DNA of 64,000 nt from NCBI GenBank assembly GCA_963774075.1, contig CAVZDP010000005.1, positions 372,001-436,000 of the forward strand, read 5' to 3'. The notes beneath the pieces are model-generated. The model did no database searches, was not told the origin of the DNA, and saw only the letters and a program-made list of their open reading frames with translations. The stretch is from JBBQNR01 sp963774075. GTDB taxonomy: Bacteria > Actinomycetota > Thermoleophilia > Solirubrobacterales > JBBDJG01. Below are positions 9,280 through 17,892 of this stretch, piece after piece (the stretch's first letter is position 1; each line of letters begins with the position of its first letter). The translations under genes were made by a program, and so were the position numbers.

Positions 9280-9329
9280 CGTCAGGAGCGCCCGCCTACG
9301 GCGGTCGCCAACGGGATAGGCTCCCCCTC

Positions 9330-9599
9330 GTGGACGTCCTCCTCTATCTGATACTCATCGTGGTCGCCGGACTCTTCGTCGGCGCGCTCGGCCGGCTGGC
9401 TCTTCCGGGCCGGGACCCGCTCTCGATCGGGCAGACGATTCTGGTCGGAATCGGCGGATCGCTGGCGGCCGGGCTGCTCGCGTGGGCGCTGTTCGGCCGC
9501 AACGGCGGCGGCATCCTGCTGTCGGTCGCGTTCGCGACGTTGATCGTGTACCTGATCCGCCGCTCGCGCGGCGGCACGTTCACGCGTCCCGCTCCGTAG
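9330..9599 (+). CDS. Small integral membrane protein, GlsB/YeaQ/YmgE (transglycosylase-associated) type
   Basis: 89 residues from the GTG at 9330, with three hydrophobic helices: LLYLILIVVAGLFVGALG, the middle ILVGIGGSLAAGLLAWALF and ILLSVAFATLIVYLI, ending in a basic tail RRSRGGTF. The pattern GALGRLALPGRDPLSIGQTILVGI matches the GlsB/YeaQ family, stress-induced envelope proteins of unknown activity. A longer reading of this frame starts inside the DUF1360 gene and is not credible. Confidence 0.82.
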   Translation: MDVLLYLILIVVAGLFVGALGRLALPGRDPLSIGQTILVGIGGSLAAGLLAWALFGRNGGGILLSVAFATLIVYLIRRSRGGTFTRPAP

Positions 9600-9623
9600 G
9601 AGCGTTCGCCCTTTCCCCGGGCC

Positions 9624-10511
9624 CTAGAGGCGCAGGCCTGCTTGCTGCTCGAGCACTTTCGAGAGCGCAGCGAAATCTTCCTCGCCGAGCCCCTGCTCCG
9701 CGGCTTCGGCGAGGATCTCCTCGACGCGCTTCGCAAATTCCATCGTGCCACCAACCGCCCCCGCCTCACCGAGGCAGAGGCGCAGGTCCTTCAGCATGTG
9801 CTCGAGCTTGAACAGCGTCGTGAAGTCGTGAGCCCGCATCGGTCCTTCCTTTAGCTCGAGCATCGCCGAAGCTCCGGAGCCACCGTTCATCACCGTCACG
9901 AGCGCGTCGAGGTCGAGCCCGGCTCGCTTTCCCGCGAGCAGCGCCTCGGCCGCCACGGCCGTGTTGATCGCCGCGACCGCATTGTTGATCAGCTTCACCA
10001 TCTGCCCGTGGCCGAGCGGACCCACATGCAGCACGAGCTCACCCATCGCATCGAAGAGCGGCCTTGCCCGCGCGAAGTCGCGCTCGTCCCCGCCGGCCAT
10101 GATCGTGAGCGTCCCGTCCTCGGCCTTCGGGGACGAGCCGGTGACGGGCGCATCGAGGAACGCGACGTCTCGCCCCTCGACTGCGGCGCCGATTCGCCGC
10201 GCGGCGCTTGGTCCGATCGTCGACATGTCGATTGCAAGCAGCCCATCCCGAGCCCCCTCCGCCGCTCCGCCCTCGCCGAGCAGGACCGACTCGACCTGAG
10301 AGCCGTCGACGACCATCGTGATCACGACGTCGCTGGCGCTCGCCGCCTCGGCCGGGGAGCTCGCGACGGCGGCGCCGTGGCGCTCGGCCCAGCTCTCGGC
10401 AGTTGTGCGCGTTCGGTTCCAGACCGTCAGCTCGAAGCCGGCCTTGCGCAGGTTCGCCGCCATGCGCGACCCCATGATGCCGAGGCCGAGAAACCCGATC
10501 CGTTCAGGCAA
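9624..10511 (-). CDS. Beta-hydroxyacid dehydrogenase (3-hydroxyisobutyrate dehydrogenase family)
   Basis: A 295-residue NAD(P)-dependent oxidoreductase. The Rossmann motif IGFLGLGIMGSRMAANL opens the protein, followed by VWNRTRTTAESW, the substrate-binding DAPVTGSSPKAEDGTLTIM (about residues 115-135), GPLGHGQMVKLINN with the catalytic Lys, and a helical C-terminal domain. Substrates in this family include 3-hydroxyisobutyrate, tartronate semialdehyde and glyoxylate; which applies here is not clear. I choose the TTG at 10511 because GGGAGAGGG lies about 8 bases upstream and the Rossmann fold starts at once; the frame extends to 10580 without conserved sequence. Confidence 0.93.
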   Translation of the reverse strand: MPERIGFLGLGIMGSRMAANLRKAGFELTVWNRTRTTAESWAERHGAAVASSPAEAASASDVVITMVVDGSQVESVLLGEGGAAEGARDGLLAIDMSTIGPSAARRIGAAVEGRDVAFLDAPVTGSSPKAEDGTLTIMAGGDERDFARARPLFDAMGELVLHVGPLGHGQMVKLINNAVAAINTAVAAEALLAGKRAGLDLDALVTVMNGGSGASAMLELKEGPMRAHDFTTLFKLEHMLKDLRLCLGEAGAVGGTMEFAKRVEEILAEAAEQGLGEEDFAALSKVLEQQAGLRL

Positions 10512-10624
10512 GGCTCTACCCTCTCCCGTCCCGCGGGCGGGCACTAGAGTCTGGTGCCGTCGAGCCGACCACCACGACATCCGCGACCTTAGCGACCACG
10601 GAAGGGACGGGTCGCGGCCGTGCC

Positions 10625-11824
10625 ATGCCTTCCGGTCTCGCTCACGTCGCCACCGCGTCGTTCCTCGCGTCGCGCGCTGCGCCTTCGGCCGGCTTCTGGA
10701 TCGCGCTCGCCGGAGGTGTCGCGCTGGCGCGCGCCGGGCAGATGCGCGGCTTACGGGTCGGGTACGGAGCGAGCGTCGCGGCCATGCTCCAAACGGTCGC
10801 GATAATGGGGCCGGCGCGCTTCGGCGTCCCGCTCACGCAGGCGCTGTCCGCCCCTCTGCTGGGCCGCCTCGAGGGACGCCGGGTCTCGGTGGCACGCCAG
10901 GTGCTCGCATGCGCAGCGATCCGGCTGGTCCACACGACCCTCACGGTGGCGGTGTTCGCGCTCGTGCTGGCCGGCGGCATCGACGCCTACACGGACACCT
11001 ACGACTCCGTCGCCGGTCGCCTGCCGCTCGTGCCCGAGGGAACCGAGGCCGCGCTCGTGGCCACGGGCATCTCCTTGCTCATCTGGGCCGCGTTCGCCAG
11101 CACCGTCCAGGTGCTCGTCTACCGGCGCGGGCTCGCGCTCTGGCCCGAGGGCGCCGCCGGTAGTCCCGAGCCGGCCCTCCCCGACGCGCAGGCAGCCGTG
11201 CAGCGCCGGTTCGACCCCCGTGCCATCGCTCTCGCGGCGGCGGTGGCATTCGGCGTGCTGCTGGCGGGCACCCAGTGGCCGGTGCTGGCTGCTGTCTCGG
11301 TCTGGCTCGCCATCGCATGGGCGGCGACGCGAGGCGATCGCGACATCGTTCCTGCCGGCATCGCGATTGCCGCGCTGCTCGCGGGCGGAGTGCTGCTCTT
11401 CGGGCTCTTGGGCGGAGCGGGGATCGACCTCGCGCTGCGTCGCGCGCTTCGAGCCGCGCTGCTCGTGATGGTCGCCACGTGGCTGCGCTCGGCGGCGGGT
11501 TCCGCGGGACTACGAGAGATCTCGCGTCGGATGCTGCACCGCGTACGCGCAATCCCTTCCATGCGCGAAGCCTCACTCGTGCTCGACGAGCTCGGCTCTG
11601 GACGCCAGCTCACAGGCGCCGCCCGCTCCGTCGCCGACGGGCTGCGCTCCGTGCCCAGACGCCCGCTGCCGGTGCTCGATGCGGTGCTCTCCTGGGTCGC
11701 CGTCGAGGCGGCTCGCTTCCGTGCCGCGCCGCCTGCACCTCCGGCCCATCTCGTCGTGCGGCTGCGCGACTGCGCGCTGGTCGTCCTGGCCGCCGCACCG
11801 CTGGCGGTGCTCGCCCTCACGTAG
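10625..11824 (+). CDS. Polytopic membrane protein of unknown function
   Basis: 399 residues with about eight hydrophobic helices (for example LVHTTLTVAVFALVLAG, ALAAAVAFGVLLAG, IAIAALLAGGVLLFGLLGG and the terminal CALVVLAAAPLAVLALT). A soluble stretch near 290-365 contains REISRRMLHRVRAIPSMREA, which could be a cytoplasmic loop. The protein is very rich in Ala, Leu, Val and Arg and has no motif that I can tie to a transporter or enzyme family. It is a lone + strand gene between a dehydrogenase and an MBL-fold hydrolase, both on the other strand. Confidence 0.7.
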   Translation: MPSGLAHVATASFLASRAAPSAGFWIALAGGVALARAGQMRGLRVGYGASVAAMLQTVAIMGPARFGVPLTQALSAPLLGRLEGRRVSVARQVLACAAIRLVHTTLTVAVFALVLAGGIDAYTDTYDSVAGRLPLVPEGTEAALVATGISLLIWAAFASTVQVLVYRRGLALWPEGAAGSPEPALPDAQAAVQRRFDPRAIALAAAVAFGVLLAGTQWPVLAAVSVWLAIAWAATRGDRDIVPAGIAIAALLAGGVLLFGLLGGAGIDLALRRALRAALLVMVATWLRSAAGSAGLREISRRMLHRVRAIPSMREASLVLDELGSGRQLTGAARSVADGLRSVPRRPLPVLDAVLSWVAVEAARFRAAPPAPPAHLVVRLRDCALVVLAAAPLAVLALT

Positions 11825-11841
11825 GCAAAGACGCCTGCGAC

Positions 11842-12501
11842 CTAGCTCGGCAGGCGCTCGGCGAACTCGACGAAGCGGCGCGTGTCACGCAGCGGCGGGC
11901 CGTGGCCGAAGCAGACGAGCGACGGCTCGAGCGCTGCGAGTCGCCGCGCGGACTCGCGGTTTTGTGCCGGGTCCGGCGTGAAGATGCGCTTGGGCTCGCG
12001 GAGGCCGCGACGGCCGGTGACGACGTCCATGTTGTTCAGCACGTCGCCGAGCACGAGAGCGCGGTCGGACTCACGCCAGTAGGCGACGTGCCCCCGTGAG
12101 TGCCCGGGCACGTGCAGGACCTTGAAGCCGGCAACCACGTCCCCCTCGTCGAGGGGCCGTGACACCGGGTGACCGGGGCCGGCCCAGGCCCATTTGATGA
12201 CGCGGTTGATCCGGTGTTCCGCCTGCTCGAAGTAGCCGCCCTCCATGCCGGGAACGTCGTCCCGCCCGCACCAGAGTGGGATCCCGAGCCGCTCGCAGAC
12301 CTCCTTGCTCGCCCCCTGATGGTCCGGGTGAGCGTGCGTGAGCGCGTGGGTGGTCACCGTCCGCCCTTTCAACTGCCGGAGGATGCGCCGGCCGGAGTGG
12401 CGTGTGCCGGCGTCGACGAGCACGTCGCCCATGAGGTAGATGTTGATCGCGGCAGGCGGGAAACCGCTCAGCATGTAGAGGTCGTCCGCAAGCCGCCGCA
12501 C
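11842..12501 (-). CDS. MBL-fold metallo-hydrolase
   Basis: 219 residues with the full metallo-beta-lactamase-fold metal site: THAHPDHQG (HxHxDH, residues about 55-62), His in HVPGHSRGHVAYW, Asp in LVLGDVLNN and the C-terminal His in VCFGHGPPL. This is the glyoxalase II-like group, which hydrolyses thioesters, lactones or related esters; the substrate is unknown. The GTG start at 12501 is used. It converges on the membrane protein gene with 17 bases between stops. Confidence 0.9.
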   Translation of the reverse strand: MRRLADDLYMLSGFPPAAINIYLMGDVLVDAGTRHSGRRILRQLKGRTVTTHALTHAHPDHQGASKEVCERLGIPLWCGRDDVPGMEGGYFEQAEHRINRVIKWAWAGPGHPVSRPLDEGDVVAGFKVLHVPGHSRGHVAYWRESDRALVLGDVLNNMDVVTGRRGLREPKRIFTPDPAQNRESARRLAALEPSLVCFGHGPPLRDTRRFVEFAERLPS

Positions 12502-12523
12502 GTGTTGATCCTATGTGAGCCGC

Positions 12524-12931
12524 TCAACCCCCGCCTTCCTCGCGGTCGAGCTTCAGCGCCGCGGAGTTGATGCAGAAGCGTTGCCCGGTCGGGTCCGGCC
12601 CGTCGTCGAATACGTGCCCCAGATGGGCGTCGCAGCGGCTGCACACGACCTCGGTCCGCGCCATGAACAGGCTGCGGTCCTCGGCGGTCTCGACGCTGTC
12701 ATCCCCGGACGGGGCGTAGAAGCTCGGCCAGCCCGTGCCGGAGTCGTACTTGGTGTCGGAGTCGAACAGCTCGTTCCCGCAGCACACGCAGCGATAGACC
12801 CCATCCTCCTTGCTGTCGTGGTACTTCCCTGTGAAAGGCCTCTCGGTCCCCTTGCGGCGCGTGACCTCGTACTGCTCCGGGCTGAGCTCCTGCCTCCACT
12901 GCTCGTCGGGCTTGTTGACCTTGGATGCCAT
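12524..12931 (-). CDS. msrB: Peptide-methionine (R)-S-oxide reductase
   Basis: 135 residues from ATG 12931. MsrB reduces the R isomer of methionine sulfoxide in proteins. The two zinc CxxC motifs (CVCC and CSRC), the substrate motif YDSGTGWPSFY and the catalytic Cys in RFCINSAAL are all present. The frame is open to 13093, but that part is unrelated to the family. A separate MsrA gene lies 36 kb away at 49001-49486, so the window encodes both stereospecific repair enzymes without linking them. Start to start with the next divergent gene leaves about 120 bases, enough for two promoters. Confidence 0.96.
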   Translation of the reverse strand: MASKVNKPDEQWRQELSPEQYEVTRRKGTERPFTGKYHDSKEDGVYRCVCCGNELFDSDTKYDSGTGWPSFYAPSGDDSVETAEDRSLFMARTEVVCSRCDAHLGHVFDDGPDPTGQRFCINSAALKLDREEGGG

Positions 12932-13050
12932 CCGCTCTCTCCTGATGTCGTCTGGGTGTCTCGTCTCGAATCTCGAAAGGGAAGGGTAGAGAGGGTGCGA
13001 CTCTTGTCCAGCCGGCCTTCGGAGTCTCGCCTCCGGCGTCGAATCATGCA

Positions 13051-14100
13051 GTGATGACCCGGATCGCCACAGCGGCCCTCCTGGGCGCCGCACTCTGGCT
13101 GGTGGCTGCGCCGGCGGCTCGCGATCCGGCCGACGGTCGCGCGCTGCGAGGCGCCCGGTCCTGCCCGATGTTCCCGGCGGACAATCCGTGGAACCAACGC
13201 GTGGACGCGCTTCCGGTGGCCGGCAACTCCGCCACCATCGTGCGCAGCATCGGGCTTGGCGCCAGCCTGCACCCGGACTTCGGCTCCGGGAGCTGGGAGG
13301 GCCGACCGATCGGGATCCCCTACACCACCGTTTCCCGCCGCCAGAAGAAGGTGCGTGTGAGCTTCGAGTACGCCGATGAGTCGGACGGCAGGCGCTACCC
13401 GGTGCCGCCCGGGGCGCCGATCGAGGGCGGGCGCGCCTCCGACGGCGACCGCCACGTGATCGTCGTCGACCGCGACCGCTGCCGGCTATACGAGCTGTAC
13501 GCCGCCTATCCGCTCGCGGGAGGGGCTCGCTGGCGGGCCGGCTCCGGGGCGATCTGGAGCCTGCGCTCGAACCGGCTGCGCCCGCGCGGCTGGACGTCGG
13601 CAGACGCGGCGGGCCTTCCGATCCTGCCCGGCCTCGCGCGCTTCGAGGAGCTCCGCCGCGGCGGCATCGACCACGCGCTGCGCTTCACCGCCTCGCGCAC
13701 GCGGCGGGCGTACGTGTATCCAGCCCGCCACCACGCCTCCGATTCGAACGATCGCAGCCTGCCGCCGATGGGCCTTCGGGTCCGTTTGAAGCGCCGCTTC
13801 GACGCCTCCGGCTACCCACCGCAGGCGCGCGCGGTGCTGGAGGCGCTCAAGCGCTACGGGATGATCCTGGCCGACAACGGCTCTCCCTGGTACATCAGCG
13901 GAGCGCCGTCACCCGGGTGGAACAACGAGGAGCTTCACGCCCTCCGGCGCGTTCACGGCAGGGACTTCGAGGTCGTGGACACCTCGTCGCTGCCCAGCCC
14001 TGCCCATGACGGCCGCAAACCCCGACCTGCTCCAGGCGCGACGCGAGAACGTTACATCTGTTACGAACCTGGGCCGAGCGGTGTCCGGCGAGTACCCTAG
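13051..14100 (+). CDS. Secreted protein of unknown function
   Basis: About 349 residues. Start is GTG 13051 or the adjacent ATG 13054. A signal peptide (ATAALLGAALWLVAAPAA) is followed by a conserved region I recognise from many bacterial secreted hypotheticals: PADNPWNQRVDALPV, GIPYTTVSRRQKK, HVIVVDRDRCRLYELYAAYP, LPILPGLARFEEL, PARHHASDSNDRSLPPMGLR and GMILADNGSPWYISGAP. Conserved Asp, His and Trp residues suggest an enzyme or sugar-binding role, but I know no assigned activity. The gene is divergent from msrB. Confidence 0.8.
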   Translation: MMTRIATAALLGAALWLVAAPAARDPADGRALRGARSCPMFPADNPWNQRVDALPVAGNSATIVRSIGLGASLHPDFGSGSWEGRPIGIPYTTVSRRQKKVRVSFEYADESDGRRYPVPPGAPIEGGRASDGDRHVIVVDRDRCRLYELYAAYPLAGGARWRAGSGAIWSLRSNRLRPRGWTSADAAGLPILPGLARFEELRRGGIDHALRFTASRTRRAYVYPARHHASDSNDRSLPPMGLRVRLKRRFDASGYPPQARAVLEALKRYGMILADNGSPWYISGAPSPGWNNEELHALRRVHGRDFEVVDTSSLPSPAHDGRKPRPAPGATRERYICYEPGPSGVRRVP

Positions 14101-14158
14101 CGTTCCCCCGAGGCGGTGAAGTGAGCCGTCGCGCCTGATCCTGAAAGGAGGATGTGGC

Positions 14159-14305
14159 ATGGCACAGGGTTACTGCGTCAAGGAACGCAAGAAGGTCGAG
14201 ATCAAGGACGCCAAGCAGGTAACGATGAAGAACGGGCGGCCCGCCATTCAGGGTTTCTGTCCCGACTGCGGCACGAAGATCTTCAAGATCGGCAAGCTCA
14301 CCTAG
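14159..14305 (+). CDS. DUF5679 small zinc-ribbon-like protein
   Basis: A 48-residue protein preceded by a near-perfect ribosome site AAAGGAGG (14144-14151) 7 bases before the ATG. Translation gives a Lys-rich protein with VEIKDAKQVTMKNGRPAIQG, then CPDCGTK and a final FKIGKLT. It matches the DUF5679 group, in which two CxxC pairs form a zinc ribbon. Here the first pair is YCVKE: the second Cys is replaced by Glu, so only three Cys remain and metal binding may be altered. Function unknown. Confidence 0.85.
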   Translation: MAQGYCVKERKKVEIKDAKQVTMKNGRPAIQGFCPDCGTKIFKIGKLT

Positions 14306-14327
14306 ATCTCCTAGCCCTTCCCCAGTC

Positions 14328-14798
14328 CTAGCTCGGGAGCTCGCGGACCGGATCTCCGGTCGTGATCGGCCCCCCGTGCAGGATGTCGGCTCGCAGGCCG
14401 CCGCGCCGTGCGAGGCCCTTGAGCACGCCTGGCTGCGTGAGGCCCTCGAGGTGCGTGCACGGGTCGCAGAGCCGCCTGCCCACGCACTCCACCTCGCCGA
14501 CGGTGAAGCGCCGGCCGACGAGGTCGTTGAGAGACAGCCCCCGCGTCACGACGTTACGGCGGGATTCTCCGGGCTCGAGCGCGATTCCGGCCTCGGCGGC
14601 CAGGGCCTCCAGAGCCTCGGCCTCGATCAGGGTCAGGTCGCGCCCATCGCCGCCCCGGTCCGAGAAGGTCCCGCTGCGCCTCTGGTAGCGGTCGCCCTCG
14701 AGCCCGCTGCCAGCGATCGCGCGCGCGGCTTCGACCGGGCGCGTGCTGCCGCCGCCCTCGGCCGCCACGAATATGCCTTCCACGGTTCCCTCTTGCAC
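14328..14798 (-). CDS. MOSC domain protein
   Basis: 156 residues. A stand-alone MOSC (molybdenum cofactor sulfurase C-terminal) domain: GDRYQRRSGTFSD, LTLIEAEALEAL, RRNVVTRGLSLNDLVG, FTVGEVECVGRRLCDPC with the conserved Cys, and GGLRADILHGG. MOSC proteins bind molybdenum cofactor and handle sulfur or reduce N-hydroxylated compounds; no partner reductase is adjacent. The gene converges on the DUF5679 gene and is divergent from the cyclophilin gene, with about 60 bases between starts. Confidence 0.92.
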   Translation of the reverse strand: MQEGTVEGIFVAAEGGGSTRPVEAARAIAGSGLEGDRYQRRSGTFSDRGGDGRDLTLIEAEALEALAAEAGIALEPGESRRNVVTRGLSLNDLVGRRFTVGEVECVGRRLCDPCTHLEGLTQPGVLKGLARRGGLRADILHGGPITTGDPVRELPS

Positions 14799-14858
14799 GA
14801 GCGGTTGGTTCCGAATCCGCGCAGGGGTTCGGGATCAATCGTCTAGGCTACTACCGCC

Positions 14859-15326
14859 ATGTCGCGTGCGGACCTTCACACCAGCGCCGGGACGATCTCG
14901 GTCGAGCTCTTCGACGACGACGCGCCCAAGACGGTCTCCAACTTCCGCAAGCTCGCCGGCGACGGCTTCTACGACGGGCTCGTCTTCCATCGAGTGATCA
15001 AGGACTTCATGGTCCAGGGGGGCTGCCCGCAGGGGACCGGCACGGGCGGACCCGGGTACACGTTCGAGGACGAGCAGAACGAGCACCGAATGGTGCGCGG
15101 AGTGCTCGCCATGGCGAACGCGGGGCCGAACACGAACGGCTCCCAGTTCTTCATCGTCACCGCCGACGAGTGCTCGTGGCTGGACGGCAAGCACACGGTC
15201 TTTGGCCGCGTCAGCGACGGCATGGACGCGGTGGATACGCTCGAGAGCGTGCCCACCGACGGCTCGGATCGCCCGCTCCAGCCGCAGTCGATCGAGCACG
15301 TCGCGCTGGACCCGCCGGCCGGCTAG
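14859..15326 (+). CDS. Cyclophilin-type peptidyl-prolyl cis-trans isomerase
   Basis: 155 residues with the complete cyclophilin active-site pattern: DAPKTVSNFRKLAG, FHRVIKDFMVQGG (catalytic Arg in FHR), MANAGPNTNGSQFFI and the Trp/His region WLDGKHTVFGRV. There is no signal peptide, so it folds proteins in the cytoplasm. The length is that of the minimal bacterial PpiB-type enzyme. It converges on the phosphoesterase gene with only 16 bases between stops. Confidence 0.96.
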   Translation: MSRADLHTSAGTISVELFDDDAPKTVSNFRKLAGDGFYDGLVFHRVIKDFMVQGGCPQGTGTGGPGYTFEDEQNEHRMVRGVLAMANAGPNTNGSQFFIVTADECSWLDGKHTVFGRVSDGMDAVDTLESVPTDGSDRPLQPQSIEHVALDPPAG

Positions 15327-15342
15327 CCCGGACTGACGGACA

Positions 15343-15831
15343 CTAGTCGAGCGCGACGAGCTCGAATGAGATCGCGCCCGCATCGGCGCGCGCGATGCCC
15401 ATCGTGTGGCGCGGCGCGCGCCTGCGCTCGGTCGGGCTTCCCGGGTTGAAGACCTGAAAGCCCTCCGCCCGCTCGTGGAGCGGGAGGTGCGAGTGGCCGA
15501 ACACGACCGCGCTCGCCTCGGGAAAGCGCCGGCGCATCCGCTCGAACCTGCCCGCCGCAGGCCCAGCGTCATGGAGGACGCCGACGGTCACTCCCGCCGC
15601 TTCGAACGACGCAGTCTCCGGTAGGCGCCGCCTCAGCTCTGGGACGTCCATGTTGCCGTGCACGGCGACCACCGGCGGCCCGAGCGACTCGATCTGATCG
15701 AGGACGTCAGGACCCACGAAGTCGCCGGCGTGGACGATCAGGTCCGCCGAGCGCATCTGCGCGACGCAGCGCGCGGGCAACGCACGAGTGCCGCGCGGCA
15801 GATGGGTGTCCGCCAGCACGGCTACCAGCAC
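15343..15831 (-). CDS. YfcE-type metallophosphoesterase
   Basis: 162 residues from GTG 15831. The binuclear metal site is complete: LADTHLP (DxH), HAGDFVG (GDxxx), VHGNMD (GNxD), a His in VLHDAG and GHSHLP (GHxH), ending in NPGSPTERR, as in YfcE/MJ0936-type phosphodiesterases. These cleave small phosphodiesters; the natural substrate is unknown. The frame continues upstream antisense to arfB and is not coding there. It is divergent from arfB with about 48 bases between starts. Confidence 0.92.
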   Translation of the reverse strand: MLVAVLADTHLPRGTRALPARCVAQMRSADLIVHAGDFVGPDVLDQIESLGPPVVAVHGNMDVPELRRRLPETASFEAAGVTVGVLHDAGPAAGRFERMRRRFPEASAVVFGHSHLPLHERAEGFQVFNPGSPTERRRAPRHTMGIARADAGAISFELVALD

Positions 15832-15879
15832 CGCGCATCCGCTTCCGCATCGGTCACCATCACGTCGATGGAGGATCCC

Positions 15880-16287
15880 ATGATCGTGAGCGCCGAGGTG
15901 GCGATTCCCCTCGCGGAGGTCGACGTCCGAGCGAGCCGGTCGTCGGGGCCGGGCGGGCAGCATGCGAACGTGACCGCCTCGCGGGTGGAGGCGGTATTCG
16001 ACGTCGAGGCATCGCGGGCGCTCGGCTCGGAGCAGAAGCGTCTTCTGATCGAGCGCGCCGGACCGCGGATCACCGCTGTGGCTCAGGACTCCCGCAGCCA
16101 GGCTCGCAACCGCGCGCTCGCGCTCGAGCGGCTGCGCGCACGGCTTGCGGCGGCTCTCCACGTGTCTCCGGAGCGGCGGCCTACCAAGCCCACTCGCGGG
16201 GCGACCGAGAGAAGGCTCGAGGAAAAACGGCAGGCGGCGCGCAGGAAGCGCGAGCGGAGGCCGCCCCCGGCGGACGAAGAGGGTTAG
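15880..16287 (+). CDS. arfB: ArfB-type peptide chain release factor-like protein
   Basis: 135 residues with the catalytic GGQ motif in SSGPGGQHANVTASRVEAVF and a C-terminal basic tail rich in Arg and Lys (for example KRQAARRKRERR), the two hallmarks of ArfB/YaeJ. ArfB enters the empty A site of ribosomes stalled at mRNA 3' ends, its tail in the mRNA channel, and hydrolyses peptidyl-tRNA. I choose ATG 15880 because GGAGG lies about 5 bases upstream; the ATG at 15868 lacks such a site. The short codon-recognition domains of RF1/RF2 are absent, as expected. Confidence 0.93.
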   Translation: MIVSAEVAIPLAEVDVRASRSSGPGGQHANVTASRVEAVFDVEASRALGSEQKRLLIERAGPRITAVAQDSRSQARNRALALERLRARLAAALHVSPERRPTKPTRGATERRLEEKRQAARRKRERRPPPADEEG

Positions 16288-16316
16288 CGGCGAGCGCGGG
16301 GGCGGCGCGGAAAGCG

Positions 16317-17099
16317 CTAGCGCTGGTCCTGGCCGGCTGGCCGCTGACGCTGTTCCCACATGTGCAAACGGCAAAGCGTCCGGTAGCCGAGGCGCTCGTA
16401 GATCGGCTCGCCCATGCGCGTCGCCTGCAATGAGCTGGTCGTGCAGCCGCGATTCTTGGCGTCTCGCAGGGCCCGGCTCATGAGCGCGCCGGCGATCCCC
16501 CTGCCACGGGCCTCGGGAAGGGTGGCGACGAAGAAGATGCCGCAGTCGCCTTCGCTGTCGAACGCCATCGTGCTCGCGCATGGCTCGCCGTCCAGGTCGG
16601 CGACGTACCAGTGCCCCACTTCAGGGAGAAGGCCGTCGAGGACCTGCTCGAAGTCGCGGTAGCCGTAGGCGTCGTCGTTCAGACGGCCGACCAGGGCCGG
16701 ATCAGCTCCGGGCTCCACGCGGAAGTCCCCCGGTCTCGGGCTTTCGTCCTCGAACGCGTCGAGCTCGAGCGCCATCGCCGCCGGCTTCGCGTCGAGGGCG
16801 TGACCCCGGCTCGCGAGCAGATCGGCCGTGGGGCCGTCGTCTTCCGGCGTCCACACCGTCCAGGCTCGCACGCCCGCCTTTGCGTATGACTCTGCGAGCT
16901 GGTCGATGACGGCCGCGAGTTGCTCGTGCCCGTCGTAGACCACGCCATTGCAGACCGACCGCTCCGGCGCTCGCCGAGCGATGCAGGCCGTCACGCTGTG
17001 GAGCTCGACCAGCTCGTTCGGCCCGGCCTCGTCCCCCAGCAGACGGTAGAAGCGCCGGAGGCTGCCGTGGAGGCGGTCGAACAGCTCGCGGTCGTCCAC
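16317..17099 (-). CDS. GNAT family N-acetyltransferase
   Basis: 260 residues. The C-terminal half has the acetyl-CoA-binding pattern GIFFVATLPEARGRGIAGALMSRAL and the following CTTSSLQATRMGEPIYERLGYRT, typical of GNAT enzymes. The N-terminal half (residues 1-130) may be a degenerate second GNAT fold. The acceptor is unknown. A 12-bp palindrome, AGCGCTAGCGCT at 16313-16324, spans its stop and the gap to arfB, which converges on it. Confidence 0.88.
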   Translation of the reverse strand: MDDRELFDRLHGSLRRFYRLLGDEAGPNELVELHSVTACIARRAPERSVCNGVVYDGHEQLAAVIDQLAESYAKAGVRAWTVWTPEDDGPTADLLASRGHALDAKPAAMALELDAFEDESPRPGDFRVEPGADPALVGRLNDDAYGYRDFEQVLDGLLPEVGHWYVADLDGEPCASTMAFDSEGDCGIFFVATLPEARGRGIAGALMSRALRDAKNRGCTTSSLQATRMGEPIYERLGYRTLCRLHMWEQRQRPAGQDQR

Positions 17100-17120
17100 G
17101 AGCCGCAGCCTATCTGGCCT

Positions 17121-17756
17121 TCAGAGGCTCTCAGCCCAGAAGGTGGTCTGCTTCCGAGCGCCCGGCCAGTTCAGGCCGATGTGGAGATGATCCTTGTGCG
17201 CGGTGGTCGCATCCACGCGCCGGCGGCGCTTTCCTCGCTTGCTGTAGCAGGCGGAGTAGCGATCCAGACCATGCGCGCCGGACCACCAGGACTTGCAGTC
17301 CCAGATGATCTCCTGGATTCCCATCCGGCGGGCGAGCGCATGAAGGTTCCCCGCTCTGTCCGTGGCGAGCAGCAGCGAGATCAGTCGGCGGCCGGCGCTG
17401 CGCTCCGTCGGGTCCCGGGAATCCAGGCGCCAGTCGAGAGCCCTGCCCTCGGCGTGGACGCTGTAGTTGCCCGAGTCGAGCTTCTCGCAGCGCAGGATTC
17501 CCCACGACTCGCCGGCGGAGCGGCGGGCGAGCCAGGCTTCGAGCGCGAGGGCGCCCGGCGTCGCCTCTTTGCGGCAGCGCCGCGCGCGGTCGTAGCGGTA
17601 ATCGTCGATCGACTCGGGAGCAAAACGGTTCGCGGGATTGCCTGAGAGAGGCGGAAAGCTGTTCGGATATGCCGCCGCCCCGAGCGGTTGCACGACTGCA
17701 CCGGCGAGGGTGAGAGTGGCGCCGACGACCGCGGCGGCGAGCAGCCGAGAGCACAT
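17121..17756 (-). CDS. Secreted M15-like peptidase (ARB_07466-type C-terminal domain)
   Basis: 211 residues with a signal peptide (LLAAAVVGATLTLAGAVVQ). The mature part contains the VHAEGRALDWRLD and KDHLHIGLNWPG motifs, the His-x-Asp...His-x-His pattern of the D-Ala-D-Ala carboxypeptidase/M15 fold. It probably trims cell-wall peptides outside the membrane; a catalytic role is inferred from the metal-ligand pattern. Four or more Cys suggest disulfides. It is separated from the divergent PhoD-like gene by 136 bases that contain GC-rich short inverted repeats but no clear promoter. Confidence 0.82.
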   Translation of the reverse strand: MCSRLLAAAVVGATLTLAGAVVQPLGAAAYPNSFPPLSGNPANRFAPESIDDYRYDRARRCRKEATPGALALEAWLARRSAGESWGILRCEKLDSGNYSVHAEGRALDWRLDSRDPTERSAGRRLISLLLATDRAGNLHALARRMGIQEIIWDCKSWWSGAHGLDRYSACYSKRGKRRRRVDATTAHKDHLHIGLNWPGARKQTTFWAESL

Positions 17757-17892
17757 GCGCTAGCGATCGGCGCCGGGCGCCGCACTGCTTACGGGCGCCC
17801 AGCTGAGCTGGACGGAAAGCCGGGCCGGGAGCGATCGATGTTCGTGAGGGCGAACGCGGCGCGGCAAGCCGCCTTGAAGTTAGGCTTCCGCG

